Assembly: GCA_963556695.1 (NCBI GenBank)
Contig: CAUWAG010000010.1
Location: 124,001-188,000, forward strand
Length of the DNA: 64,000 nt
Reading direction: 5' to 3'
Source: Anthostomella pinea
Lineage: Eukaryota; Ascomycota; Sordariomycetes; Xylariales; Xylariaceae
Made by a program: the position numbers and the translations under genes. Of the stretch, positions 33,685 to 44,926 are shown one piece after another; position 1 is the stretch's first letter; each line of letters starts with the position of its first letter. Under the pieces are notes generated by a model that worked only from the letters and a program-made list of their open reading frames with translations, did not search any database and was not told the DNA's origin.

Positions 33685-35088
33685 ATGGCGTCGTCACTAA
33701 GCGCGGAGGACGCGGATAAGGTCAAAGATTGGCGCTGGCCACAGGACTACTTCGCAAACGACTCCCGAAAATTCATATACGAGCGCCAACTCGGGAGCGG
33801 ATCTTTTGGGCACAGCTTGGAAAGTAAAGGAAGAGAATGAAGACGGCAGTCTCAAGCGACAATTTGTGGCCAAGTTCGGATACACACCAGAGGAGACGAC
33901 CTCGATTGAGACAGAGCAACGGCTGGCAAAGGTGAGTAGCTGAGCGCCGCTATAATGACGACCACAATTGCACACTAATTGAAGCAGAAATTATACGGCG
34001 CTCTCCATTTCGCCCAACCAATAGTCCAAAATGGAAAAATGTTAACGCTCGATAGCGTCCCAGCAAGGGATTCTAAGGAGCGGCGCATAATCCTCATGAC
34101 AGAGTTCATCCCCAATCTGACCCTAGGCCAATTTTACATTAAAGTGAACTCGACTCCGGGCAGCACGTGGTCGCCGATTCCGAACCGCGTTCTATGGCTC
34201 ATCTTTCGCTGTCGTGAGTGCGGTCCTCTCCAATTTCAGTATGACTTTGTCTCTCGAGAACGAGCTGACTGCCGAGTTATAGTGGTCAGAGCCGTCCTCG
34301 CAATGGCGGCACCTCCGGACCGACCGTATTGGGATGCCAACGAGGCACCTACCCTTGAGGTATCGACAAGGCAACCAGCGCGTGATGATTATCAGATCTA
34401 CCATGGCGGTCTTGGAAACATAGAGAACAGTAACTGCGCCTGTCCTAGCAACCTGAGACGTATGGGTAGGGGAGGTGCTGATGGCTGTAGTGATCTTCGG
34501 CGACCTCGATAGAGGCGAGCACCGCCTGGTACCTATACTCAAGGTCATTGACCTGGGAATGGCTACGGATCACTATGAGTATATGAGATCCCGGTAAGAA
34601 TCTTAAATTGACGAGAAAGTAGACACTGCCAACTAACCCACGTTCAGGAGGACAGGCACAATGACGGAAGAAAACGTGAAGGATATTGGCGATGTAAGTC
34701 CACGCCGTTGCACCGATATTTTCAACCTTGTTTTGCCTGGGACCCAACTCCACACTGGTCCTTGCGTGATGCCTAATGAGTCCCCCCATTGACAGAGCTT
34801 CAGACAATTGGATACTTGTATGGGCACGGGGAAGACCAGCTTGCCGGAGCCACACCGTGCGCTTCCTTCCCAAATTTGGATTTGGATCTGTACAAGCTCG
34901 TCGAGAGATGCACAGACGACGATCCAGCGAAACGGCCGAAGCTGACTGATCTGTTATGGACGGTCCAGAACGCCATTTCAATCAAAACAAGACCGGCACA
35001 CTTTGGAAGACGACCACGTGCTCAGTGGGAATCAAACTTGAGGATTCGACAGTACGTACGGGATGTTATACTGTCCGCCAATACTTAA
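33685..35088 (+). pseudogene. protein-kinase-like gene with one frameshift
   Basis: Exons 33685-33931, 33988-34213, 34283-34429, 34491-34593, 34648-34693 and 34804-35088. All later phases agree, but exon 1 is one base too long: the glycine loop (RQLGSGSFG) runs into a wrong frame at a GGG run near 33808-33811. Allowing for that base, about 350 residues read as a kinase-like domain: KRQFVAKFGY (possible VAIK-type lysine), an ILMTEFIPNLTLGQF hinge, IYHGGLGNIENMIFGD where HGD-like catalytic residues would be, VIDLGMATDHYEY as the DFG-like segment, and a C-lobe CTDDDPAKRPKLTDLL. The catalytic loop has Gly (HGG) instead of Asp, so even an unbroken version may be a pseudokinase. A sequencing error is not excluded. 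Confidence 0.75.
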
Positions 35089-35669
35089 TAAAGACCAGAG
35101 TTAACTGGGAGAGGACCCCCTGTTGCGAGTGCCGCGATGGACTACAGCCATGGGTTCTCTTTCAGGGGATAGGCCTTCTTGCCTGGGGTGACATAATGGT
35201 TCGAGACGAGAGTTCAAGTCACGTTACCTATAAAAGCTTCATCCTGTACAATCACACATGAAGACATGGGCCTTGGAAATGTTAAAGTATTATGACCGCA
35301 GCGACCTATGCCCATGAACGAACCTCTGTATGTATGTGTTGATGTGTTGATGTGTTGAAAAGGGGCGAGGACCGGTATGTAGGTAGGCGGGGCAGCAAAA
35401 GGAGAGATCGTAGGCTGTAGCTTTAGTGGACGGAAGCGTTCCGCAAGGCGGGGCTGCGGACCCTCACCGCCCGACCGGCAGTAAAAAAAAAGTTGGAGGT
35501 TCCTCTCTCAATTGAAGTCTTTATTCCACCTGCACTACGAAGGTAACCTACACAGTTGTGGAGAGTCGATTCGAGTGTCATCCCATCACATCACACTTGC
35601 GCAGGGCAGCTCTTACGATTCTTCTGTACTGCACCAGCGACCGCAAAGTCGGACCAGTATACCGCCGCC
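35089..35669. other. intergenic and drs1 5' region
   Basis: Contains a short TGTGTTGA triplication near 35336-35360 and a poly-A run near 35482. No gene seen. Confidence 0.5.
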
Positions 35670-38034
35670 ATGGCTTCCAAGCGCAAGGCCGACGACTTCA
35701 TCTACACATTGTCCGACAACGACGAGATCCCCGGCGAAGAGCTCCCCGAACAGCCCAACCCCCCAAAGAAGAAGTCCAAGAAATCCAAGAAGACCACGAA
35801 GACCGCACCGCTCGACGAGGACGATGAAGAGCTCGGCGTTTGGGGCAAGAAGGAGGATGATGATGGTGCCATGGCCTCCGACTTCGAGTTTGCCGAGGAT
35901 GCGACGACCGATTTTAGGACAGAAGACTTCGAGGGCTGGGGTTTCGATCGCGCGAAGGGAATGAACGGCACGTCACAGAACAAGAGAGTCGACATTGAAG
36001 AGATTGTACGGAGACGGAGAGATAAGAAAGGCAAGACTGCAAAACCGGATGCCGAAGCGGCGGCACCCCAAGAAGACGGAGAAATCGACGTCGGTCTTGA
36101 TGACGAAGATGACGAGGTGCTGGCCGCAGACGGCTTTGGCATGGGCGCTGCCTCGGATGAGGAGTCGGGGGACGAGGCAGCAGCTGACGGGCCGGAACAG
36201 AGTGACGAAGAAAGCGAGGATGACGAGGCCGAAGGCGACGGGGATGCTTCAGACAATGATTCTGTTGCGACTGCCTTGGATCACCCTGGCGACGTGGAAC
36301 AGTCCGACGCCACAGATGATGAGGAAGACGTCGAGGAAGCGGCTAAGAGAAAAGCCTTCTTCGCACCCGAGGAGAAGCAACCGAAGGGCAAACAAGAGGG
36401 GAAAGCCGCTTTCCAAGGCATGTCACTGTCGCGACCCATTCTTCGCGGCCTCAACTCCGTGGGCTTCAACACACCTACACCAATTCAAGCCAAGTGTATA
36501 CCACTTGCCTTGGAGGGCAAGGATCTTGTTGGCGGCGCCGTGACCGGTTCAGGAAAAACCGCAGCATTCGTCGTGCCTATACTAGAGCGCTTACTGTACA
36601 GGCCAAACAAGATTCCTACCAGCCGGGTAGTCATCTTGGCACCTACTCGAGAGTTGGCGATCCAGTGTCATTCAGTAGCGACGAAACTTGCGAGCCACAC
36701 GGATATCAAGTTCTGTCTAGCAGTTGGTGGCCTGAGTCTAAAGATCCAGGAAGCAGAGCTGCGCTTAAGACCAGATGTCGTTATTGCGACACCAGGTCGG
36801 TTTATCGACCACATGCGGAACTCTGCGAGTTTTTCCATCGATACGATCGAGATTCTGGTACTTGACGAAGCAGATCGAATGTTGGAGGACGGTTTCGCGG
36901 ACGAATTGAACGAGATCTTGACGACAATGCCCAAGTCACGGCAGACTATGCTGTTTTCGGCCACCATGACCTCGTCGGTCGATCGATTGATCCGTGCTGG
37001 ACTGAATAAGCCTGTACGGGTCATGGTTGACTCCCAGAGGAAGACTGTGGACAAGCTCGAGCAAAAGTTTGTCAGGCTCCGACCGGGTCGTGAAGATAAG
37101 CGCATGGGATATCTTTTACACATCTGCAAAACCATGTACAGCGAGCGGGTCATCATCTTCTTCCGGCAGAAGAAGGAGGCCCATCGCGCCCGACTAATCT
37201 TTGCGTTGTTCAACTTGTCGTGTGCCGAGCTACACGGGAGTATGAACCAGACTCAGGTAAGAACCGGCAGAAGCATTCAAAGTACGAAATTTAGGCGTGC
37301 CTAACAATATCCAGCGTATCGAAAGCGTCGAGGCCTTCCGCGATGGCAAAGTGTCGTTCTTACTGGCAACAGATCTGGCCTCTCGAGGTCTCGACATCAA
37401 GGGTGTCGACACTGTTATCAACTACGAAGGCCCGCAGAATCTCGAGATCTACGTCCATCGTGTCGGCCGTACTGCAAGAGCCGGCCGCTCTGGTGTGGCG
37501 GTCACGCTTGCAGCCGAGCCGGATCGAAAGGTGGTCAAGGCTGCTGTCAAGGCGGGCAAGGCTCAGGGGGCCAAGATTAGCAGTCTGATCATTGAGACGG
37601 CAGAGGCGGACAAGTGGCAAAACCAGATTGACGAGATGGGGGACGAAATCGAGGCCATTGCGCACGAAGAGAAGGAGGAGAAGCAGCTCGCGCAGGCGGA
37701 AATGCAGATCAAGAAGGGAGAGAACATGGTGGTGCACGAGGATGAGATCAAGTCACGGCCGAAGCGGACGTGGTTCGAGACGCAACATGACAAGCAGAAG
37801 GCCAAAGACGCCGGACGCGCAGAACTGAATGGTCTGATAGAATCGCTGAAGAAGAAGGGCAACGGGAAACTCAGCAACAAAGACAAGAAGAAGCTAGATG
37901 CGAGGTCTACGCAGAAGGATGGCACTTGGAAGAAGGGGTCTGCCGAGCGAGCCGGCAAGGGTGCGGTTCTGAATCTCAAGAACGACAAGAAGCCGAAGAG
38001 CGGGAAGCCGAGCGGGAAGCCAAAGAGAAGGTAG
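35670..38034 (+). CDS. drs1: ATP-dependent DEAD-box RNA helicase Drs1 (ribosome biogenesis)
   Basis: Exons 35670-37256 and 37315-38034 (58-nt intron GTAAGA..CTAAC..CCAG), phase 0, 768 residues. The acidic N-terminal 240 residues have several Asp/Glu runs and a Lys-rich patch ([10 protein letters not shown]), typical of nucleolar Drs1. Helicase motifs in order: Q motif GFNTPTPIQ (about 265), Walker A AVTGSGKT (about 290), [17 protein letters not shown] in VLDEADRML (about 399), SAT in LFSATM (about 430), [32 protein letters not shown]. The C-terminal tail is Lys-rich. Drs1 works in the nucleolus on 27S pre-rRNA processing and 60S assembly. The ATG has a GCCGCC context. Confidence 0.95.
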
Positions 38035-38706
38035 TCTGATAGAAGACTCGTATACCCGACTCAAATATACCGGCCATCACATGCGTTCCTGATCCCCTGG
38101 TTCGAATGGGTTCTGTCTTTCCTGGACACCGTAGAGCTCACGGTCATGCAGAGCTCCGAGAAGGACATGTAACGGGTGCATCATAAACATCACCAGAATT
38201 GGCACCATTTGCGTTGCAGTAAATGTAGTGAAGAAGCTTGCGTGCATACAATCGACAATAACCTGTTCTTGACGTAGAGGTACCCCTATTCGAAGTGCCG
38301 ATCGAAGACTGTTCTGGACCCAAGACGGAAGAGGGCCGAGGCGCGCAGCAGCGGAGCACCTCAGTTTGGCAGTGCAACATGCCCTGCAGCGCTGATGTCA
38401 CCGGCTCCCGAGGCGAAATGGCACTAAAAGTGGAAGCGGACGGGCACCAACGCCATGGATCCATCCCTGTGATTCCATTATGAAGCATTCAGAGCTCCAG
38501 TCGACAAGCTCAACCCTGACCGAGACACAAACCCGCCTTCTACCTATATGTGTTGCTATCACAATCGACACCTACCTATATATCCCGGTCTCTAACTTAC
38601 TTTAACATTCAGTCCAGCAGTCGCTCTCCCGGCTCACGTCTACTTACGCCGCACGTCTATACAAACCTGACCAATCGCCCCTCGAACCTGGCGGCCTCTG
38701 CGTCCG
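38035..38706. other. intergenic; probably contains the unseen first exon of app1
   Basis: No in-frame ATG precedes the app1 coding frame after the last upstream stop, so a short first exon probably lies here. Candidate ATGs at 38480 and near 38547 were considered, but I could not join them with good splice signals. Confidence 0.4.
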
Positions 38707-41481
38707 TTGCCCAAAGTGGCTCCTCCACCTAGATTCTTCCCGCCTCGCCCGCCGCGTCCGCATCCTCGTCATAAGCAGAGCTTACTGCAGTACCTCTTCC
38801 CCCGGACCTTGCGCGACCGCTACCACGAGCACCTGATTGGCTTCCGCCTCGATACCCTGCCATACTACAAGCATCGAGTCCAGAGCCGTATCTATCATTT
38901 CATCCTCGAGCGCCAGCGCCGTCGCCGTGAAAAGTCGCGGCTCGTCGACCACGCGCGACGGCTGTTGTTCGGCCGCCCTGCACCCGCAACCACAAAGCCC
39001 GTGAGGAGGACCGGTACAGATAAAATGACGTCAATGTCGGGATATGGGATGGGCAGCGGGAACTATGGCGCAGACGGTGGGCGCGAAAGGGGCGGGAGGA
39101 GAAAGAGAATCGCTGCCATGGCTAGCGGCGTGTACAAGGTCGGAGCAGTCGCTGTGAATGAGATCAGGGAATCCTACAACCAAACAAGAGCAGGCGAAAT
39201 CGATACACCCGAGTCCGCCAAGATTACTATACCAGGATCCTTCCCCGACGTCGCCATTATTACAAAGGGGAACGAGCAGATGGTCCTGTTTCCGTCGTAC
39301 GCGAAGAGGCATGTTAAGGGCCAGCCGAGAGAGTTTGCGAATCCTGGTGGGCCGCCAGATGTTTCGAGCGTGGGAATGAACGAGCAGGATTACTGGCGGT
39401 CCGAGTGGGCACGCCATGAGGACGAGAAGGCTGTCGTGGACGTCGATGTGCGCGGCTGGATATACAATCCACACAGGGGCCCCATGAACCGCCGCAATAG
39501 AGTCTTGGTCGGTTTGGCTAGGCAGCTCAGTGGCATTCCAGTGCCAAAGGCACAGCAAGCAGAAGCGGCTTCGAATGCTGACCCATCCTTTTCGAGTATC
39601 CACCAGCAGCACGAAGAGGAGCGAGAGCGGCTAAGCATCGCAAGGGAAGCGAAGGAGATCGAACGTAGAGGCCAGGCCGAGAAGGAAGCTGCTCAGAAGG
39701 GAGGCTACAGTGAACGCCCAAAGGACGAGGACTCGGAGGACGACGGTGATAAGCGTCTGCATGGGTTCCAAGATGGAACAAGGACACCCCCTTCCGCGCC
39801 TCCTTCTCCGACCCTCTCGGCCAGGTCAACCACAATGGGGAGCAGCGGGCTCAGCGAGGCCGAAGTTGCGCTGGCAAATGCGAACTTGATGGCTCGGATT
39901 GGCCCATTCATGACGACTCCCCTGGTCGACTTACCCATCACCTTGTTCTTCTTCAATGACACACAATCACAGTCGCGCACCGTCATGACAGATGATTCAG
40001 GACACTTCACTACCCGCGCAGCTCTTGATTTTGTGCCCACCCATGTGCGGGTGCTGGCCAATGAGGACATCTCCTACACTGAACCCGTACAAGTCATTGA
40101 GCCTAAAGGCGTCAGCCTCATCAGTGATATAGACGACACTATCAAACGCTCTAACATAGCACTCGGAACCAAGGAGATATTCCGCAATACCTTTGTCCGG
40201 GACCTGGGCGAACTGACCGTGGATGGAGTCAAGCGTTGGTATAACAGCCTTCACGATATGGGTGTGGATATACACTACTGCTCAAACAGCCCTTGGCAGC
40301 TCTACCCAGTGTTGGCTACATATTTCAAGCTTGCTGGGTTACCGCCGGGATCATTACATCTGAAGCGGTACTCTGGCATGCTCCAGGGGATATTTGAGCC
40401 TGTCGCCGAGCGGAAGAAGGGGACGCTGGAAAAAATCATGAATGATTTCCCCGAAAGAAAGTTCCTCTTGGTCGGCGACAGTGGCGAGGCTGATTTGGAG
40501 GTGTACACCGAGCTGGCCGTTGCCAACCCCGGTAGGATCGTTGCTATTTTCATTCGTGATGTCACCACGCCTGAACGTGCAGGATATTTCGACTCTGGGT
40601 TCGACCCCGGCAACAGCCGCAGACTTCGGAAAGTTCCCAGCACTCAGCTAGAACCCAGATCCAGGGGTAGCTCGCGGGACGATGCGACGGGCAGGCCAGC
40701 TCTGCCTCCGCGGATGGCAACAACACCAAAGCCCGAAAGCCCTGTGATGGGCGACTTGATCGATTTTTCAGACGAGCCTGAACCTCTCCGGCGTGTCGAA
40801 TCGGAAGAGACGTCTACGCAGCAGCTGACGAATCAAGATGCGCGAGATACAGGTCTGCCGGGTCGAAAGCCGCCCCCTAGGCCGGCGAAGCCAACGTCCC
40901 TAAAGAGCTCCCCGTCTGTTTCTATTCTATCTTCTAAGGACACTGGTGATAAGAAACCTCCACCACCACCTCAGCCGCGCAAATCTGCGCCTTCGAGCGG
41001 ACACTCTTCCAGGGACTCCACACCTCATCCACTAGCACAGACGCAGAACTCATCACAGCAAACACTTACCCAAGAGACCACCTCCTCTTCAGCGTCCATC
41101 TCTTCTAAAACTTCCGCCCCGCCCCCTCCACCGCCCAGACGGAGGGGGACAACATCAACCCCTAGGAGCATGAGTCCGCGTCGCTTGACCCGTCGTCGAG
41201 CTGGAGACTCGGATTCTGATCTTGAAGCCCCAGCCGGTGCGATGAGTGCTGCTGCATCCGGGCGGACTACACCCTCGGGCAATGTCAGTCCCACCGGCGG
41301 GCCAGTGAACAAGAAGCTAGACCTTTGGAGACGACGTCTCCAGCGGGCCCAGGATACTCTAGACCGCCAAGGTATTCCTTTGTACACGTGGCGGCGTGGG
41401 GACGATGTCATCGCTGAGGCGTTAGGCATAGTGAAGGACAACATGAGGAAAATGGGCGTCCAACAAGAAAGGCGGCCGTGA
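38707..41481 (+). CDS. app1: App1-like phosphatidate phosphatase (DUF2183)
   Basis: The frame is open from about 38667 to a stop at 41481 (about 924 residues from 38707); the true start is not resolved. The first in-frame ATG is at 39025, but the conserved-looking part (LLQYLFPRTLRDRYHE, FRLDTLPYYKHRVQSR) begins before it, so an upstream exon is likely. The catalytic DxDxT motif is in SDIDDTIKRSN (about 40120), followed by YCSNSPWQLYPVL, SLHLKRYSG and FLLVGDSGEADLEVY, as in Mg-dependent App1 phosphatases. The C-terminal third is Pro-rich with SH3-ligand-like runs (GLPGRKPPPRPAKP, PPPPPQPRKSAP), fitting recruitment to actin patches. App1 makes diacylglycerol from phosphatidate at endocytic sites. 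Confidence 0.9.
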   Translation: MPKVAPPPRFFPPRPPRPHPRHKQSLLQYLFPRTLRDRYHEHLIGFRLDTLPYYKHRVQSRIYHFILERQRRRREKSRLVDHARRLLFGRPAPATTKPVRRTGTDKMTSMSGYGMGSGNYGADGGRERGGRRKRIAAMASGVYKVGAVAVNEIRESYNQTRAGEIDTPESAKITIPGSFPDVAIITKGNEQMVLFPSYAKRHVKGQPREFANPGGPPDVSSVGMNEQDYWRSEWARHEDEKAVVDVDVRGWIYNPHRGPMNRRNRVLVGLARQLSGIPVPKAQQAEAASNADPSFSSIHQQHEEERERLSIAREAKEIERRGQAEKEAAQKGGYSERPKDEDSEDDGDKRLHGFQDGTRTPPSAPPSPTLSARSTTMGSSGLSEAEVALANANLMARIGPFMTTPLVDLPITLFFFNDTQSQSRTVMTDDSGHFTTRAALDFVPTHVRVLANEDISYTEPVQVIEPKGVSLISDIDDTIKRSNIALGTKEIFRNTFVRDLGELTVDGVKRWYNSLHDMGVDIHYCSNSPWQLYPVLATYFKLAGLPPGSLHLKRYSGMLQGIFEPVAERKKGTLEKIMNDFPERKFLLVGDSGEADLEVYTELAVANPGRIVAIFIRDVTTPERAGYFDSGFDPGNSRRLRKVPSTQLEPRSRGSSRDDATGRPALPPRMATTPKPESPVMGDLIDFSDEPEPLRRVESEETSTQQLTNQDARDTGLPGRKPPPRPAKPTSLKSSPSVSILSSKDTGDKKPPPPPQPRKSAPSSGHSSRDSTPHPLAQTQNSSQQTLTQETTSSSASISSKTSAPPPPPPRRRGTTSTPRSMSPRRLTRRRAGDSDSDLEAPAGAMSAAASGRTTPSGNVSPTGGPVNKKLDLWRRRLQRAQDTLDRQGIPLYTWRRGDDVIAEALGIVKDNMRKMGVQQERRP

Positions 41482-41969
41482 CGGAGCAGGTTTATATATG
41501 ATATCCCGGTACCCTGACTACTCTGATTGACCTGAGCAGCAATACGTACATCAGAAAGATAGAAAAGCGGCTTTCATAATTTGATCCTGGCCGCTGACCC
41601 CTATCTGCACACCACCTGTGCGGCGTTCGCTTCTTTGGTCCACATTGAGCAAGTTTAGCTGTTGATTGCCTCATCGCCTGTTTAACCTTTTTGATCGCCG
41701 TCCCATCTAGCTCGCCCCTTTGTTTTCACAACACATGGCTGGAACCTGAGTTCGGCTTTGCGGCCCAGCATGGGATCCCCCTCCACATTAGCTCGTTGTG
41801 GGCCGTGATCTACCCGCAGTCCCATCACTTCGCCGGGCCTCTCCGCCGTACAAACTTTAAGTTGACGTTACAGATGCATCTATTTGATTTGCCGCCTTCT
41901 TCCTTTAACCGCTGCCCGGCTATAGCACGTATCACATGCTGACAATGCTCAAGCCCGTAAGCATTACTA
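41482..41969. other. intergenic, no gene seen
   Basis: Downstream of app1; no protein-like frame. Confidence 0.4.
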
Positions 41970-42191
41970 CAGGTCGCCAGGATGGAAAGTAGTAGCGCGG
42001 CGCCATGTGGAGGGGAGGTATATCCTCTGCCATTTTCTATGGGAGTATACTGTTGATCACGTGGCTCCGCTTAGCAGCAGTGTTATGCCCGATGCTCCGA
42101 GAGGTATCTTTGCATAGAAAATCACGAGGGATATACACCGCCAGGCCCCCAGCCTCGCGTTTGCGCTACTACTTTCCATCCTGGCGACCTG
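41970..42191. mobile_element. MITE-like foldback element
   Basis: A perfect 32-bp inverted repeat (41967-41998 and 42163-42194) separated by 164 bp. Read as a transposon, the ends are CAGGTCGCCAGGATGGAAAG.. with TA on both sides, which would be a Tc1/mariner-type target duplication; the flanking C/G extends the symmetry. About 222 bp, no coding capacity. The perfect arms suggest a recent origin. Confidence 0.65.
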
Positions 42192-42905
42192 TAGCTTTAA
42201 CAACGCGGGAGGACCGGCGTATTTACAGTTTCTTGATGAGCCGGGGCTTTCTCGCGTCCTCTGAAGCCAATTATACTTGGGGGTTGGGGCATTGTTATTA
42301 TGTAGTACGTGCTAGCTGGCTAGCATTTAGAAGGAAATGGCTGTAGTAGTTTTATTGTTTGCCGGTATCGTCCTTTCGGTTACGTCGTATACCACGCAGT
42401 CAGGACATAGCCCTGCGATGTACTTGTTTCGTTTCCATCTCCAAGATAGGGTCATAATTCCAGTGGCAGCAGGAACCGTTGGTCTGTTAGATGTACGGGG
42501 CTCTCATATCGACGAGGCGGTTACTAAGCGTCATCGCAACATAACAATGTGTCTGCAGTTGTATGGGTGTAATGGCCACCATCAGACTAACGGGTAAAGC
42601 CAAGTAGCCTTGGTTGCTTAGGTGCATTAGACCCAGACGGGTATATGTAGTCCGAGCACATGATACATCTCCATAAGTTATCCGAAAGTCTAAATAGTGG
42701 TGTGGCCCGTGGGGTAAGCCACGGAGTCACCCCTTCGAGTCCACACCCCGACTACTTAAGTTAAGGGGTAGGGCTGGACTCCAGCCGGAGTCTCAGAGAT
42801 GTCAGAGCCGAGCTGTCATCCTTCCCCATTCTAAACATCAGAGCCAAACAACATCACACACATCTTATCCTGTCCCAAACCATCCACAAGGTGTCTCACT
42901 CAATC
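42192..42905. other. intergenic with a small hairpin
   Basis: At about 42700-42748 a GGTGTGG/CCACACC pair encloses a second CCGTGG..CCACGG stem. No gene seen. The tRNA possibility is discussed among rejected items. Confidence 0.4.
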
Positions 42906-44108
42906 ATGTCTACCCCACACCATTTACAGATCATCAATCCTGATCACAGCCAGAGCGACGAAGCCGCCTGGTTTCCAAGGTTCGCTCTGCTTCCAACAGA
43001 GCTTCGCCACCAGATATGGAAAAACTCCCTGGAGCATCAACGACTACTGAAGGTCGAACTGGAGACACGACTAGATGATGAAGCGCTGGGGACGCCACGG
43101 CACCCAAGGGCGAGCCAAGTCAGTCAACCCGTACGCGGCGGGGGCTACCACCTCGTGAGAACGAGCCACCAGGCATACGGCGAGCTATTACGCGTGAACG
43201 TCGAGTCGTGGGAGGTAGCCCTGCGTTTCTACCGCGTCCAGATACCGTACTGGTATTCTAATCCCACGGGCCACGTGGAAAGGGAGCGTGGGATCTTTTA
43301 CTTCAATCCGGAATACGACATCCTGCAGCTCGAATGGTTTGATCCCATGTGTTTGGTCGAATTTCTGTATGACCTCAAGACGTATGACCCAAAGGGTATT
43401 GGCCTCCTCAATCTGGCATTGGATATCGACGACCTCGACAGCCATGACCTGGATCTGCCGCAACAGTCAGGCCAGGAAGCCGCCGTAATGGATGCCTGTA
43501 AAGACACGATATCGCAGTTGCGAGAAATCAATTGGGTGGCCAACTCCTATAGCGGTCGGCAGGTGACGGGCATGATCAACGACTTCCCGCACGTGAAGAA
43601 GGGGGAGTCCAACCACTCGTGTCCCATCATGCCGGTAACGGTCTCCTTCGACCGCATGTGCCGCGATCCGCGACCCATCGCACCCGACCTACATCAGGTG
43701 CTAGCGTCGATGGTCGATCCCATCTTTGTGCGCATGCTGTGGCGAACTTTTCTGCGGGAATTGGACATCCGACCTGCGCAGCCGGCCAGCCAGCGCTTCA
43801 TGGTTGCCTGCATGCCGATCTCACACGAGACAGCTATCGTGGACGTCGAAACGGCGGACGAGCTCCTGGACGTCGAGGACGAGCAGTGGCGGCAGGCACA
43901 GAAGCAGTGGCCCAATATGGGCTTGGAGGTTGCCGGGCAGGACCCCGTGGAAGAGCTGGAGAGCGCGGTGAGGCCAGCGGTGGGGTTTTGGCTGTTGCCC
44001 ATGGACTTGTATCAATTGATAGAGGCCCCGAGTGACTCGCAGCCGTCGAATTTGGTGTTTGATGCGACGAATCATTGGCCGGAGTTGGGGTTGGCGATTT
44101 TGCCTTAA
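42906..44108 (+). CDS. 2EXR domain protein
   Basis: Intronless, 400 residues from an ATG at 42906. The N-terminal motif FPRFALLPTELRHQIWKNSL (about residues 22-41) is the 2EXR signature, which precedes RLLKVELE. The remainder is a soluble region with YWYSNPTGHVERERGIFYFN and ILQLEWFDPMCLVEFLYDLK, typical of these large fungal families. The role of 2EXR proteins is unknown; similarity to F-box-like starts has led to suggestions of protein turnover. No membrane segment or signal peptide. The C-terminus (NHWPELGLAILP) looks complete. Confidence 0.85.
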   Translation: MSTPHHLQIINPDHSQSDEAAWFPRFALLPTELRHQIWKNSLEHQRLLKVELETRLDDEALGTPRHPRASQVSQPVRGGGYHLVRTSHQAYGELLRVNVESWEVALRFYRVQIPYWYSNPTGHVERERGIFYFNPEYDILQLEWFDPMCLVEFLYDLKTYDPKGIGLLNLALDIDDLDSHDLDLPQQSGQEAAVMDACKDTISQLREINWVANSYSGRQVTGMINDFPHVKKGESNHSCPIMPVTVSFDRMCRDPRPIAPDLHQVLASMVDPIFVRMLWRTFLRELDIRPAQPASQRFMVACMPISHETAIVDVETADELLDVEDEQWRQAQKQWPNMGLEVAGQDPVEELESAVRPAVGFWLLPMDLYQLIEAPSDSQPSNLVFDATNHWPELGLAILP

Positions 44109-44926
44109 TTTCTTTCGCTGGATATGTTGACCTCTCGTAGCCGACCTCCTTAGAAGACAATAGGGGAGCCCCTTTTCGAAGCGAAGCTCTACACAGGAGG
44201 CGGTCACACCTTGGAGGCAGACTTGGTGCATGTATCGGCTCCGTCAAACAATGCTGACTGAAATGACTTCGATAGAACGGACAGTATCCAGATGCGACAT
44301 TGATAGGTAACAAGTGACCTCCCTAACCAGGTGTCTATCCACCTGGATCATCGACTTGCCGGTACAGCCAGTATCATTTACCTTCAGCCCTGGACCTTCC
44401 AAGCGACACGCACAGAGGATGTGCTTGTTGTACCACCTCGAGCTGTGCATGAAACAGCTGATTCTGCGTGGGTTTTGCGACTGCCAAAGCTGGGAAAAGG
44501 GGGCTTCATCACGTGGCTTGGCCCTACCCACAATTACTCTTGTGGTCTGTGCACTAAACCCCACAGCGCATCAGTGGACAGGCTGACAGCCAGGGGTGAG
44601 ACAGGCTGACAGGGGACGGCAATGTAGGGTTGATTGGGTGACGCCAACTGTGATTTTTCTTTAGTGGTTGATTGACTGCAGTCCGTTGCCGCCTGCGCTG
44701 TGCTGCACCAAACGAAACTACCTACCAGACGCCATCGTCGCCGTCGAACACCGCGTCTTTTCCCTGCCTCTTCCAAAACAGCCCGACTTGTGTTTGATCT
44801 GGTTCTCCTGCAGTTCACTGCGATCCACGCCTCTATTCGCAATCACCATATCCCGCGCGCATTCCGTCCCATTCAAAAGACGACCATCTAGTCAGCGCCT
44901 ATCTAGACAAACAAGCAGCCGCAAAG
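44109..44926. other. intergenic, EB1 promoter side
   Basis: Contains a short tandem GACAGGCTGACAG..GACAGGCTGACAG near 44578-44613. No gene seen. Confidence 0.4.

Noticed and set aside
38095..38115. GGTTCGAAT resembling a tRNA B box
   Set aside because: The following bases (GGG) do not complete the box and no A box or cloverleaf is present.
42690..42760. tRNA-like segment with TTCGAGTCC and matching 7-bp ends (GGTGTGG/CCACACC)
   Set aside because: The T-arm and anticodon arm cannot be formed in either orientation; the symmetry is better explained as a simple hairpin.
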